Assembly (NCBI GenBank): GCA_043812455.1
Contig: JBDRMB010000019.1
Span: 1-39,595, forward strand
Direction of reading: 5' to 3'
DNA: 39,595 nucleotides
DNA from: JABHQR01 sp043812455
GTDB taxonomy: Archaea > Nanobdellota > Nanobdellia > Woesearchaeales > GW2011-AR9
Shown here: one piece after another, positions 31,472-39,595 of the stretch
Layout: each line of letters opens with the position of its first letter
Numbering within the stretch: the first letter of the stretch is position 1
Program-made: the position numbers and the translations under genes
Notes under the pieces: model-generated
The model's input: the letters and a program-made list of their open reading frames with translations, nothing else
Told to the model about the DNA's origin: nothing
The model's database searches: none

Positions 31472-32826
31472 TTTTCTTGTTGACTTTCTTCAGTTGAGTT
31501 GTTATTATCAGTGCTGTCATCATAGTTTTTTTCAGGGACAATTGCATTTTGTTCTATTTTTTTACTTTCAATTTTCTTTTGCTTTGGAACAGACTTAATA
31601 TTATTCTTCTCTTTGCTAGTTTTTTCTTCTTTTACTGGCTTGGTAGAAACTATTTTAGTTTTTGTTTTAACTTTTTCAGATTTGATTTTCTTGACTTTGG
31701 GAATTTTACTTTTTTTAATAACAGGTTCAGAAATACTTGGCTCTTTCTTAGCTTTCTTCTTAGCAGCTTTTGCTTTCTTTTTAGCTTTAATTTTTTGTAT
31801 TTTAGCACGGTGGTCAGCAACTTTATGTTTATCTGAATCTTCCCTTTCAATTTTAATGAAGATTTTATCTAAGGTAGGTTTTTTAAACTCAATATCTACT
31901 ACTTCTTCTCCTAGTTCAGGAAGAATCTTCATAAGTTCGTTAACTACTCCACTAGATTTAATAGCGTCAATAATCAGTTCTTTATTTTTGATTTTATATT
32001 TTTGAACGTCGTTTTTAATATGAGTTTTCTTTAATTGTGAAATGATTTTATCATAATTACCAGGAATAGTTCTAACAAAAATGGTTTCTTCGATAGCGTT
32101 ACTAGCTTTAATCTCTTTAGGGAAACCAATTGCTGCTATTTTTCCTTCTTTGATGATTGCAACTCTATCACAAAGCTGTTCCAATTGGATAACGTGATGA
32201 CTTGCTAGAACAATAGTAGTACCTCTTTGATTGATAACTTTTAGAATGTGCCAAATCTTTTCACTTAATACTGGATCCAGGTCAGCAGTAGGTTCGTCAA
32301 GGATTAATATTTTAGGATCATGGATTAGGGAACAAGCAATGTCTAATCTTCGTTGCATTCCGCCAGACATCTTTTTAGCTTTAACATTTTTAGCTTGAGT
32401 CAAATCCATCAATCTTAACAAATTTTCAGCGTTAGATGTTAATGACTCTGTGTTAATATTGTAAAGAGAACCGAAATACATCAAATTTTCCCATGCAGTT
32501 AAGTTTGGATAAAGACTGGGCCGTTGAGCAGCAAAACCGTAGATTCTTCTCAGATCTTTGTTATTTCTTTTAACTGGCCTTAAAGCTTTGTCATCATGAG
32601 TATTGATTAAATGAACATCTCTAAATAATACCTGGCCCTTGTCTGCTTTGATGATTCCTACTAACAGATTAAGTAAAGTAGTTTTCCCGGAACCCGATTT
32701 ACCAATAATTCCAAAAATTTCTCCTGTTTTTACATCAAAACTGATATCATTAAAGATGAAACGCCTACCGTAAACTTTACTTAAATGTTCAATTTTGAAC
32801 TGTTCCAGTTTCTGAGAATTATTCAT
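31468..32826 (-). CDS. ABC transporter ATP-binding protein with Lys-rich tail
   Basis: 452 residues. Complete nucleotide-binding domain: Walker A GKSGSGKTT (42-50), signature MSGGMQRR (153-160), Walker B ILILDEPTADLDP (173-185), switch His in LASHH. After a normal C-terminal region (about 240-330) comes a 120-residue tail of Lys/Glu/Ser-rich low complexity (KAKAAKKKAKKE near 351-362), likely disordered, ending in Asn/Glu. Such a tail could bind RNA, DNA or the membrane surface. It is the first gene of a two-gene operon with the permease. TATA at about 32848-32858 (minus strand). Confidence 0.92.
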   Translation of the reverse strand: MNNSQKLEQFKIEHLSKVYGRRFIFNDISFDVKTGEIFGIIGKSGSGKTTLLNLLVGIIKADKGQVLFRDVHLINTHDDKALRPVKRNNKDLRRIYGFAAQRPSLYPNLTAWENLMYFGSLYNINTESLTSNAENLLRLMDLTQAKNVKAKKMSGGMQRRLDIACSLIHDPKILILDEPTADLDPVLSEKIWHILKVINQRGTTIVLASHHVIQLEQLCDRVAIIKEGKIAAIGFPKEIKASNAIEETIFVRTIPGNYDKIISQLKKTHIKNDVQKYKIKNKELIIDAIKSSGVVNELMKILPELGEEVVDIEFKKPTLDKIFIKIEREDSDKHKVADHRAKIQKIKAKKKAKAAKKKAKKEPSISEPVIKKSKIPKVKKIKSEKVKTKTKIVSTKPVKEEKTSKEKNNIKSVPKQKKIESKKIEQNAIVPEKNYDDSTDNNNSTEESQQEK

Positions 32827-32964
32827 TAGGCTTAATCTTATTATTTGTGTATTTAAATTTAGTTAACTCTTCTAAAGTAGTTATTGCATTTTGTGAACTT
32901 AAAATATTCTAAAAATCTTACAAAAAACAATACTTTAATATATTCAAAAAAATTACTTCTGAGC

Positions 32965-33828
32965 ATGGTGATGTACGTTATCCTTGCTGTGGTGACCTTA
33001 ATTGTATTGGCTGTTGCAGCATATACTGATTTAAGGACAAGGGAAGTTCCAGACTGGGTAAGTTATAGTTTGTTATTTTCAGCGCTAGGGTTAAGAGCAT
33101 TATTTTCTATTGAACTTGGTTGGCAGGTTTTAGTTTCAGGAGTATTAGGTTTCTTAGTATTCTTTCTCATTGCTTTATTATTTTACCATACTAGGCAATG
33201 GGGTGGTGCCGATAGTAAATTATTGATGGGTTTAGGTGCAGTGTTAGGATTAGACGTATTTTTTACAGGTTTTGCTAACAATCATGCTTGGGATTTACCA
33301 TTATTCTTTGTAATGCTTTTACTTGCCGGAGCAGTTTACGGTCTGATCTGGAGTGGAATTTTGATCACAATCAATTGGAAACAATTTTATCCAGTATATA
33401 TCAAAAAATTCCATAAACATAATATGGAATTTTTTATATCTATATTTTTAGCAGCAATGTTAGCGTTGCTTGCAATTTGGTCTGTGTGGTTCATTTTGTT
33501 AGCAGCATTTCCAATTTTTGCATATTTCTTTTTTACCTTAATCAGTGCAGTTGAAGATAGCTGTTTTGTTAAGAAGATTAGAGTAAGCAAATTAACAGAA
33601 GGTGATTGGTTAGCAAAAGATGTTCATGTTAATGATAGTTTGGTAATGACGGCAAGAACTTTAGAGCGGAAAGATTTGCACAAACTGTTAAAGCTAGCTC
33701 TTGATAATAAATTGAAATATGTTATAATCAAAGAAGGTATTCCTTTTGTCCCAAGCTTTTTACTGGCTTACATTCTTCTTTTGTTAGGCGATTGGATCTT
33801 TCCAGGGCTGTTAAGTGCGATATTTTAA
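32965..33828 (+). CDS. Archaeal type IV prepilin peptidase (A24 family)
   Basis: 287 residues from the ATG at 32965, chosen because TATA TTTAATATAT (32934-32943) lies about 26 nt before it. The two catalytic aspartates are D22 (YTDLRTREVPDW) and D83 in GGADSKLL, the G-x-x-D motif of this family. Helices run through the first 200 residues, followed by a soluble region (RVSKLTEGDWLAKDVHV) and a last C-terminal helix. It removes the short leader from archaeal pilins or archaellins. A pilin-like gene follows at 34023. Confidence 0.87.
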   Translation: MVMYVILAVVTLIVLAVAAYTDLRTREVPDWVSYSLLFSALGLRALFSIELGWQVLVSGVLGFLVFFLIALLFYHTRQWGGADSKLLMGLGAVLGLDVFFTGFANNHAWDLPLFFVMLLLAGAVYGLIWSGILITINWKQFYPVYIKKFHKHNMEFFISIFLAAMLALLAIWSVWFILLAAFPIFAYFFFTLISAVEDSCFVKKIRVSKLTEGDWLAKDVHVNDSLVMTARTLERKDLHKLLKLALDNKLKYVIIKEGIPFVPSFLLAYILLLLGDWIFPGLLSAIF

Positions 33829-33838
33829 GTATTAATAT

Positions 33839-33924
33839 GAACAGCACAGGAGCAGAAGCGTAGGCAATTAATTACTCCATTCACTCAAAGTTCCCACCCA
33901 CCTCCCCTTATGTTGGTGCTGTTC
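33839..33924. ncRNA. Candidate structured RNA or element between peptidase and pilin genes
   Basis: GAACAGCAC (33839-33847) and GTGCTGTTC (33916-33924) form a perfect 9-bp outer stem. The 68-nt interior starts AGGAGCAGAAGCG, contains an inner GGAG/CTCC pair, and ends in a C-rich CCCACCCACCTCCCC run. This is far more GC-rich than the surrounding DNA. It starts 11 bases after the peptidase stop and lies about 100 bases before the pilin start. The promoter is unclear. No known RNA family recognised; a small element is also possible. Confidence 0.35.
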
Positions 33925-34022
33925 TTGCTGCCGAAGCATTAGAAAGCTTTTTATATGAAAAAAAAATAGTATTAGAAAAGTTATATTACAATTAAGGTAT
34001 AATTTCAAAAAGAGGTGTAAAG

Positions 34023-34592
34023 ATGAAACGTTTATTTAATAAAAAGGCTTCTTTAAATCTATCTGTAGAGGCAATAGTCATAGTTGTTATAGCTTTTGTT
34101 GTTCTCGGATTAGGTTTAGGGTTTGTAAGGGGTCAGTTCGAACAGATGACTTCAACATCATCATCTGTACAGGAGCAGATCAGCCAGCAAATTCTAGATG
34201 ATTTAAGGACAGGTAACAAGAAATTAAGTTTTCCAGCAACAAGCTTAAATCTAGAAACTAAGGAACTAGATGTCCAGGCGATAGGTATAAAAAATACTGA
34301 AGATGGTGATAGGGTCTTAAAAATTGGATTTCAAGTAAAAGATGGCGATACTTTCTCGGATTTTGTATCACAAGAGACATTTACTTTTGCTGATGGTGCT
34401 ACTGCTAAGATTGATTGGGATAATACTGAGCAAATTTTAAATGCCGGAGAATCCAGAGTTTATCCAGTTTCAATAACTGCACCGTCATTAACTGACAACT
34501 ATCTGTATAAGATTGTGGTATATTATGAAACAGAAACTGCTGGTGTCTGGGCTGAATTTGACAGTAAGACATTTTTCATCAAAACTACGTAA
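34023..34592 (+). CDS. Class III signal peptide pilin-like surface protein
   Basis: 189 residues. A short basic leader (MKRLFNKKA) precedes SLNLSVEAIVIVVIAFVVLGLGLG, the uncharged-helix-with-one-Glu pattern of archaeal type IV pilins and archaellins; cleavage is likely after KKA. The rest is a beta-rich domain (QAIGIKNTEDGDRVLKIGFQV). It lies just downstream of a prepilin peptidase. No pilus assembly ATPase is in the window. AGAGGTGT 6 nt before the ATG. Confidence 0.75.
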   Translation: MKRLFNKKASLNLSVEAIVIVVIAFVVLGLGLGFVRGQFEQMTSTSSSVQEQISQQILDDLRTGNKKLSFPATSLNLETKELDVQAIGIKNTEDGDRVLKIGFQVKDGDTFSDFVSQETFTFADGATAKIDWDNTEQILNAGESRVYPVSITAPSLTDNYLYKIVVYYETETAGVWAEFDSKTFFIKTT

Positions 34593-34624
34593 ATATAAAA
34601 ATACTAAAAGAGGCTGATTAAAAA

Positions 34625-34855
34625 ATGGTTAAGAAAAAAGGCAAAAAAAGGATGAGTGAAGATCAAGAGTTTCAGATTATGAAACTTGTATTAGACAAGT
34701 TTCTCTGGCTAGGTTTTATCGTAATGGGTTGGGGAATGTATACAAGCTTAACTGATGCTACAGTTCTACCTGGATTATGGTATATGTTAGCTGGTGCAGT
34801 ACTTCTGATAATCTTCTTGATAGTAATCATAAAAGAATACGAAGTTTGGAAATAA
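34625..34855 (+). CDS. Two-helix membrane protein, unknown
   Basis: 76 residues: a basic start (MVKKKGKKRMSEDQEFQIMK), then two helices (about 26-41 and 49-71). It starts 33 nt after the pilin-like gene, with GAGGCTGAT before the ATG, so it is probably in the same operon. No family recognised. Confidence 0.6.
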   Translation: MVKKKGKKRMSEDQEFQIMKLVLDKFLWLGFIVMGWGMYTSLTDATVLPGLWYMLAGAVLLIIFLIVIIKEYEVWK

Positions 34856-34857
34856 AC

Positions 34858-34889
34858 TTTGTTTTTATTTTTCTTTTAATTTTTCTTTT
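34858..34889 (+). terminator. Poly-T terminator
   Basis: A run of T-tracts (TTTTTATTTTTCTTTTAATTT...) directly after the small membrane protein gene. Confidence 0.5.
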
Positions 34890-34913
34890 CAGGAGAGTAC
34901 AGGTGAGTAGGTC

Positions 34914-36374
34914 ATGAAAAAAAGAAAGTTTGATAAGAATCTTATTTTAACATTTCTGATTGGTGTTCTGATTACTATAATAATTATAAAATTAGTTGTA
35001 CCTTCAATTATGGAATATAAAATTGAAACTGAATTTTTGGATAAAGTTGAAAATGCTCCAATTCCATTACCTTACTACTCTTTTGCATCATACCATATGA
35101 AAAGTTTTATCGCGTTAATTTTACCTGATAAAGAAAGTTATATTACAGAGAATGTTGTATCAAACGTACGGTCAAAGATAAATGAAATTTACCAACCCCA
35201 GTTCGAAGTTGCAATTAATGGCATTTCATCAGATCAAGAAACTGTTGATTATATGGAAAAAAGTGGGTTACTTACTGAATTAAGCTTAAGTGGGGAAGAG
35301 GCACTCAACAGATTAGAAAATATTGATACTACTATACGTGCTTTTGAACCGAAAGGGGATTTTGCTCAATATTATCCAATAGATATACCACCTAATTTTG
35401 TACGGTATCCTGCAGAATATGAAGAAATTGGGGCAGTGTTTGTTTCTTGGCCCGTTTACCACCATATTAATGATTGGCAAGTTCACCAGAATTTTGTAAG
35501 AGAAATTGTTATAGAAGCTCAGGCCTGGATTTTGGTTCCAAACGAGTATTGGCAAAAGTTAATTGAATTATATTTAGAAGAAAATAATGTTGATTTATCT
35601 TCAATTAAATTTTTTCATGTTCCAACTAACGATATTTGGGTCAGAGATTTTGGACCAACTACGGTCCTTATGGGAGAAAATTCAACTCCTGTTTTTATCT
35701 GGAACCCTTACGTCCCTTTAGGGTTACCTGGTATGTTAAATGATGAGAATGTTGGTGCTGCACTTGCCATGTACCTAAATGTTCCTGTTTATAGATTGCC
35801 CGTAATTGTTGAAGGTGGAAATATAATTACTGATGGAAAAGGTACTATCATGATGATGGAAAGTGTGTTAGACAATAATGCTCAGGTTAACAGAGAAGGA
35901 TTAAAAGAAATTATGAAAAGTTATTTAGGTGCAGAAAATTTAGTAACTTTTCCTGCAGTACCCGGCGAAGCGTGTGGCCATATTGACATGATTGTAAAGT
36001 TTATTGATGAAGATACTTTAATAGTTGCTGAAGTTTCGAATGATCATCCATGGTATAACAGTTTAGAAGATATAGCTGAAACATTAAGTGATATGACAGC
36101 TTCTAATGGTGAACCTTATGAAATTGTAAGAATTATGTTACCAGAAACAGTTGACGATGTTCAGGAATGGACTTATGTTAATAGTTTGATTTTAAACAAT
36201 AAAGTAATAGTTCCAGTTTATGGAACTCCGGAAGATGAAATTGCACTAAATGTTTATCAGGAAATTATGCCAGAATATGAAATAGTTAGTGTTGATGAAT
36301 CTAATTATGCTGCTGGTGCTATCCACTGTCAGGCAAAAGAAGTTCCTAAAAGCTTAGTTGATCAGATTAGTTGA
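34914..36374 (+). CDS. Membrane-anchored agmatine deiminase / peptidylarginine deiminase-like enzyme
   Basis: 486 residues. An uncleaved N-terminal anchor (about 10-30) is followed by a helical stretch (40-150) of unknown type, then the guanidino-modifying domain. Catalytic residues in agmatine deiminase order are present: W242, R244, D245 (WVRDFGP), E300 (EGGN), H356 and D358 (GHIDM), and C472 (IHCQAKEVP). Bacterial enzymes are about 340-370 residues and soluble; the anchor would put this one outside the cell. Agmatine is hydrolysed to N-carbamoylputrescine and ammonia; peptide arginine is the alternative. AGGTGAGT 5-12 nt before the ATG. Confidence 0.82.
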   Translation: MKKRKFDKNLILTFLIGVLITIIIIKLVVPSIMEYKIETEFLDKVENAPIPLPYYSFASYHMKSFIALILPDKESYITENVVSNVRSKINEIYQPQFEVAINGISSDQETVDYMEKSGLLTELSLSGEEALNRLENIDTTIRAFEPKGDFAQYYPIDIPPNFVRYPAEYEEIGAVFVSWPVYHHINDWQVHQNFVREIVIEAQAWILVPNEYWQKLIELYLEENNVDLSSIKFFHVPTNDIWVRDFGPTTVLMGENSTPVFIWNPYVPLGLPGMLNDENVGAALAMYLNVPVYRLPVIVEGGNIITDGKGTIMMMESVLDNNAQVNREGLKEIMKSYLGAENLVTFPAVPGEACGHIDMIVKFIDEDTLIVAEVSNDHPWYNSLEDIAETLSDMTASNGEPYEIVRIMLPETVDDVQEWTYVNSLILNNKVIVPVYGTPEDEIALNVYQEIMPEYEIVSVDESNYAAGAIHCQAKEVPKSLVDQIS

Positions 36375-36397
36375 AATATTATACCCATAAGGATCTA

Positions 36398-36423
36398 ATA
36401 CCACATCCTTCAGGTTGTGGTAT
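36398..36423. terminator. Inverted repeat between convergent genes
   Basis: ATACCACA (36398-36405) and TGTGGTAT (36416-36423) form a perfect 8-bp stem with a 10-nt loop in the 130-nt gap between the deiminase gene and the convergent carboxylesterase. It may act as a 3' end hairpin for one or both. Proven archaeal terminators are poly-T, so this is uncertain. Confidence 0.35.
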
Positions 36424-36504
36424 AACACTTTCAGCAGATTTTTCATGATAATAAAACCTTCTTGTGGTGTTATTAATTATTATTTTTCAAATTAAACTAG
36501 TTTC

Positions 36505-38064
36505 TTAATTAAACTCTAAATATTCTTTTTCACTACCCGTATAAATTGGCCATTCTTCTAAACCTTCTGAATTAGGATTACCTGTTTTGGCAAAGTTTGT
36601 CCAATAATTCATCATTTTTTCAGAAAGTTCAAAATCAGTTTCACTATATTCTTCTTGGTTCAAGTTACCAAAGACGTATGGAATTTCACAACCATGGCAT
36701 GCACCTAAAATATTACTTTCTGCTGCTGGGGGAACATGGTTGAATTGGTACAAATACACATTAGGATTCTTAACAGCAGTAGACTGTGCAATTAAATGGG
36801 CTGGTTGAGCGAATAATGTTAAAGTGTAAATTTCAGAAAATGTTGAAAAGATGTTTTCTTTTGTAGTAGGAAATTGTTCTAAAATTTGTGAAGAGTTTTC
36901 TCCGAACACTTCTTGAACCCAGTATTCATATTTTCTTATTGCTTGGCTTTCATCATTTTTTTCATTATTTCCTATTACACTTCCATCAGGCATTATTCCT
37001 TCATCAAGAACAAAGATTGTACCTTCGTTAGCGTTAGTGCCAATCATGAGGGGAACATCCTGAATTTTACCTTCTAGGAATAGGTTTACAGGATCTTCTG
37101 GAATTACATAACCATCAATTACCGGAGAAAATTCTAAACCCTTAATGGAAATTCCAATTCCTGAATTAGAAGCTAAAATTAGTTCTTCAGGAGTTTTGTT
37201 TCTTAAGCAAAATAAAATGTCCTCAACTTGGTCACAGCCAATAGCTTTCTCTAATTTTTCTCCCATTTCATAAGCTTTTGTGATTGGGCCTGTTGAATTT
37301 AAGAATACATATTTATTTATCACTGGAGTACCACTTTGGGCGATGACTCTTTGAAATAATCCTTTAGTTAATGGACTTACCATTAAGGATGTTACACTGA
37401 TTGAACCAGCAGATTCGCCAAAAATAGTAACTTTGTTTGGATCTCCACCAAACTGTTTGATATTCCTTTGTACCCAACGAAGTGCTTCAATTTGGTCCAT
37501 ATATCCGTAATTGCCAGAAGTGTTTTCTAACGATTCTTGAGAAAGGTCTGGGTGAGCTAAAAAACCTAACGAGCCAAGCCGATAATTAAAAGTTACTACC
37601 ACAACACCTTCTGAAGCAAGGTTAGCACCATGGTAAGGGTCAAGTCCAGCTTCTCCGACTAAAAATGCTCCACCATATATCCAGACCATAACTGGCAAAT
37701 TTTCATTTTTGTTTTTTGCAGAGGTCCAAACATTAATGTAAAGGCAATCTTCACTCATCTTTTCATTAGAAGATGAAGAGAAAAGTTGAGGTTGTGAGCA
37801 AGCAGCACCAAATTCCGTGGTCTTTTTAGTTCCATACCAAGGTACTGGTTCTTGAGGGGGTTTCCAACGAAGTTCATTAATTGGGGGTTTAGCATAAGGA
37901 ATTCCTAAATAAGATTTTATTCCATTAACTGTTTTACCTTGGACAGCACCGGAATCTAGTTCAATGATTGGTCCTTGAGAAACAGTAATAAAGAAAATTG
38001 TGACAAAAAGAATAATTAATATGAATAAGAAAATTATTGTTAATTCAAATTTTCTCAGAACCAT
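36505..38064 (-). CDS. Type B carboxylesterase, membrane-anchored
   Basis: 519 residues. An N-terminal hydrophobic anchor (about 8-29) precedes an alpha/beta hydrolase of the carboxylesterase type B family (SYLGIPYAKPP, SEDCLYINVW, YGGAFLVG). The triad is complete: S218 in GESAG, E347 in NEGTIF and H457 in ACHGCEIP. It hydrolyses ester bonds of unknown substrates outside the cell. The family is common in eukaryotes and bacteria and unusual in archaea. A minus-strand AATAAATAATAAA stretch 20-35 nt before the ATG is the likely TATA region. Confidence 0.92.
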   Translation of the reverse strand: MVLRKFELTIIFLFILIILFVTIFFITVSQGPIIELDSGAVQGKTVNGIKSYLGIPYAKPPINELRWKPPQEPVPWYGTKKTTEFGAACSQPQLFSSSSNEKMSEDCLYINVWTSAKNKNENLPVMVWIYGGAFLVGEAGLDPYHGANLASEGVVVVTFNYRLGSLGFLAHPDLSQESLENTSGNYGYMDQIEALRWVQRNIKQFGGDPNKVTIFGESAGSISVTSLMVSPLTKGLFQRVIAQSGTPVINKYVFLNSTGPITKAYEMGEKLEKAIGCDQVEDILFCLRNKTPEELILASNSGIGISIKGLEFSPVIDGYVIPEDPVNLFLEGKIQDVPLMIGTNANEGTIFVLDEGIMPDGSVIGNNEKNDESQAIRKYEYWVQEVFGENSSQILEQFPTTKENIFSTFSEIYTLTLFAQPAHLIAQSTAVKNPNVYLYQFNHVPPAAESNILGACHGCEIPYVFGNLNQEEYSETDFELSEKMMNYWTNFAKTGNPNSEGLEEWPIYTGSEKEYLEFN

Positions 38065-38143
38065 ACCTAGTTTATTATTTATTTGTTTTTAAAATTGTTG
38101 GTTGTGTTTGTCTTTCTCCCAATTATTTTATATTTCAATTAAA

Positions 38144-38835
38144 TCATTTATCATAACATTCGTAAATTGCTTGAGCACTAGCAAGAATTACAATGTTTAA
38201 ATAACCTATAGCAACTTTAAAATCTCCATTTTTTAAATGGTCTGTATTAAAATTAATATTCATCAAAGCTGTTTCAAGCGCACCTAAGTTATAGTAAGCA
38301 TCAGTTGCAGAACTCCAAGATTCTATAAATTCATTTATTGTTGGAAATTCTTCTCTTAGTGTTTTGTCAATAATTGAGGGAGAAATTATTGGAAAATAAT
38401 CCCCAAATTCATTAAAATTTGCTAAAACTTTCAAGGATTCAACAACGCGGCCCATTCTTTCAGAATGAGTAGCTAAACTTTGAAAATTAGTATTAATATC
38501 AGGGTAAATGTTATTAATTCTGGATTTAAAAGTGTAGAAAATCTGTCTGTTGTATTACCAAAACTTTGTGCCAATGGTGCCCCTAATTCTTCTACATATT
38601 TTCTAAGCAATGTGTTCTTACTAAACACATTATCAAGTTCTTCTTCAATATCTGATGAATCTAAATTGTAAAATAAATCTAATTCTGAAGAGTCATACTT
38701 TAATTCATCAAAAGTTATCGAACTACCTTTTTTAATAATTTCAATATCTTTAGGGTTAGGTTGTAAATTACTGTTAGCATATTCTAAAACATGAATGATT
38801 AAAATGGCTCTGATTTGTTCTTCGATTAAACTCAT
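38144..38835 (-). pseudogene. Gene of unknown function interrupted by a frameshift
   Basis: Two frames, 38473-38835 (120 residues) and 38144-38455 (103 residues), look like halves of one helical protein of about 230 residues. The first begins with SD GGTGAA and ATG at 38835. Near 38506-38511 its frame turns into a hydrophobic run and stops; a shift by one base there (reading ATA AAC ATT rather than ATA ACA TTT) gives NIYPDINTNFQSLATHSERM and joins the second. The simplest explanation is one lost A. Mutation, sequencing error and programmed shift are all possible; no slippery sequence is seen. Family not recognised. Confidence 0.6.
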
Positions 38836-38961
38836 TAAATTTCACCATTATTAAAGTTATTATTATTTTTTCAAAACAGTATAATCTTATAATGGTTTGT
38901 TTACTTAAAAATATATTCAAAACAGTTAAACTAATAAACAAGTACCTTTCTCGTGCAGGAT

Positions 38962-39576
38962 ATGCCAGAAGATGATAGTTTCGCAAAACAAACCATATGC
39001 CATAAATGTGCAGCTGAAGGTGGAGGATGTTGTACTGGGAAAGGTAGCGGAATTTTCTTAACTATTCATGATGCGCTAAGAATTCAGAAAGCTACTGGCT
39101 TAGAATTAGATGATATTGCTTTCTTTGGTAAAGTAAGTGAAAAACATCGTAAAGATGTTGAAGAAAATGATAAGTTCTTTTATCAATTCTTTAGAGATGG
39201 AAGTGTTTTACAATTAAGAAGAATTGCTGGATATTGTAAATTCATGAAAGACGGACATGGTTGTGTAATATTTAATCATCGACCTTGTATTTGCCGATTA
39301 TTTCCGTTCAGTTTCGAAGTTAAGAAAAACAAAACGATTAGAATCCTGATTCCAAAAGCAGAGCGAATTAAGGATGAACATTGTTCAATTCTTTACGACA
39401 ATTTTTACCGTTCAAATGGTGCTTGTTTTAAAGCTATGAACACTAGCAGAGAAAAGTTAATGGCTTTGGTTGAGTTACATGTTAAGGAACTCGAGAAATA
39501 TGGCAAGTATGTTGATGACATTGCAGCTGGAATGCCTTTAGCTGAAGTTGTTGAGAAATATAAATTGGGTGTTTAG
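38962..39576 (+). CDS. YkgJ-family cysteine cluster protein (Zn/Fe-S binding)
   Basis: 204 residues. The family pattern is clear: an N-terminal CHKCAAEGGGCCTGKG with four Cys, then YCKFMKDGHGCVIFNHRPCICRLFPF with four more Cys, which together bind metal or an iron-sulfur cluster. The role is unknown, although YkgJ proteins are often found with methylation or metal genes. An upstream GTG at 38953 is the longer alternative; the ATG at 38962 is preferred. The last 19 bases of the window hold nothing further. Confidence 0.85.
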   Translation: MPEDDSFAKQTICHKCAAEGGGCCTGKGSGIFLTIHDALRIQKATGLELDDIAFFGKVSEKHRKDVEENDKFFYQFFRDGSVLQLRRIAGYCKFMKDGHGCVIFNHRPCICRLFPFSFEVKKNKTIRILIPKAERIKDEHCSILYDNFYRSNGACFKAMNTSREKLMALVELHVKELEKYGKYVDDIAAGMPLAEVVEKYKLGV

Positions 39577-39595
39577 ACTTTTTCTATTAAAAACG

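Noticed and set aside
31549..32005. Long open frames on the plus strand rich in Phe and Leu
   Set aside because: They are the reverse complement of the Lys/Glu-rich ATPase tail; no TATA box, no Shine-Dalgarno site, no family match.
38500..38515. Programmed frameshift
   Set aside because: No slippery heptamer and no following stem or pseudoknot were seen.
1..39595. tRNA genes, rRNA genes, CRISPR arrays
   Set aside because: No tRNA T-loop pattern with acceptor stem, no rRNA conserved stretches and no regularly spaced repeats were found in the intergenic gaps.

Overview
The window is AT-rich DNA from an archaeon, most likely a DPANN lineage of the Woesearchaeota/Nanoarchaeota kind. Signs are archaeal RNA polymerase subunit L, an archaeal A24 prepilin peptidase next to a class III pilin-like protein, poly-T terminators, and TATA boxes centred about 26 nt before start codons (leaderless mRNAs). 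A second gene class carries GAGGTGA-type Shine-Dalgarno sites. No rRNA, tRNA or CRISPR array was found. The lineage call is inference from gene content; no marker gene fixes it.

Layout. 1-137: tail of an IS630-like transposase. 218-3732: a radical SAM protein, rpoL, an OB-fold lipoprotein, a chain of overlapping hairpins, then a compact set of molybdopterin oxidoreductase, two-helix putative haem protein and TspO. 3770-7980: antiporter, DUF378, a T4 endonuclease V-like UV repair enzyme, DUF202, a GH32-like glycosidase and a small coiled protein. 8076-12011: small membrane proteins and a ZIP metal transporter. 12152-14950: a PLP amino-acid decarboxylase, a cold-shock protein and a DEAD-box helicase. 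15037-18027: small membrane proteins, an MscL-like channel and a SemiSWEET. 18070-24454: YgiQ-type radical SAM, a lipoprotein, threonine dehydrogenase, a broken SemiSWEET cut by an IS481 element, and a B12-type radical SAM protein. 24566-29374: small membrane protein, a duplicated-domain lipoprotein, an mTERF-family protein, a GNAT-like protein and a metallophosphoesterase. 29411-36374: an ABC exporter, prepilin peptidase, pilin, and a membrane-anchored agmatine-deiminase-like enzyme. 36505-39576: carboxylesterase, a frameshifted gene and a YkgJ protein.

The strongest novelty is the gene at 26481-27374, a multi-repeat mTERF protein. That family is known from mitochondria and chloroplasts of eukaryotes, yet here it sits among archaeal genes. 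Other points of interest are two copies of a small palindromic transposon (122 and 81 bp) with 9-bp target duplications, the latter inserted beside a gene's stop codon in one case; three overlapping, mutually exclusive hairpins at 2161-2236; a possible minimal membrane redox chain (2297-3732); an ABC exporter with a DUF5752-like tail; and two structured intergenic candidates for small RNAs.

Much of the content concerns the cell surface (lipoproteins, pilin, anchored hydrolases, transporters, many 60-150 aa membrane proteins), with few core genes. This fits an accessory-rich part of a small-genome archaeon.
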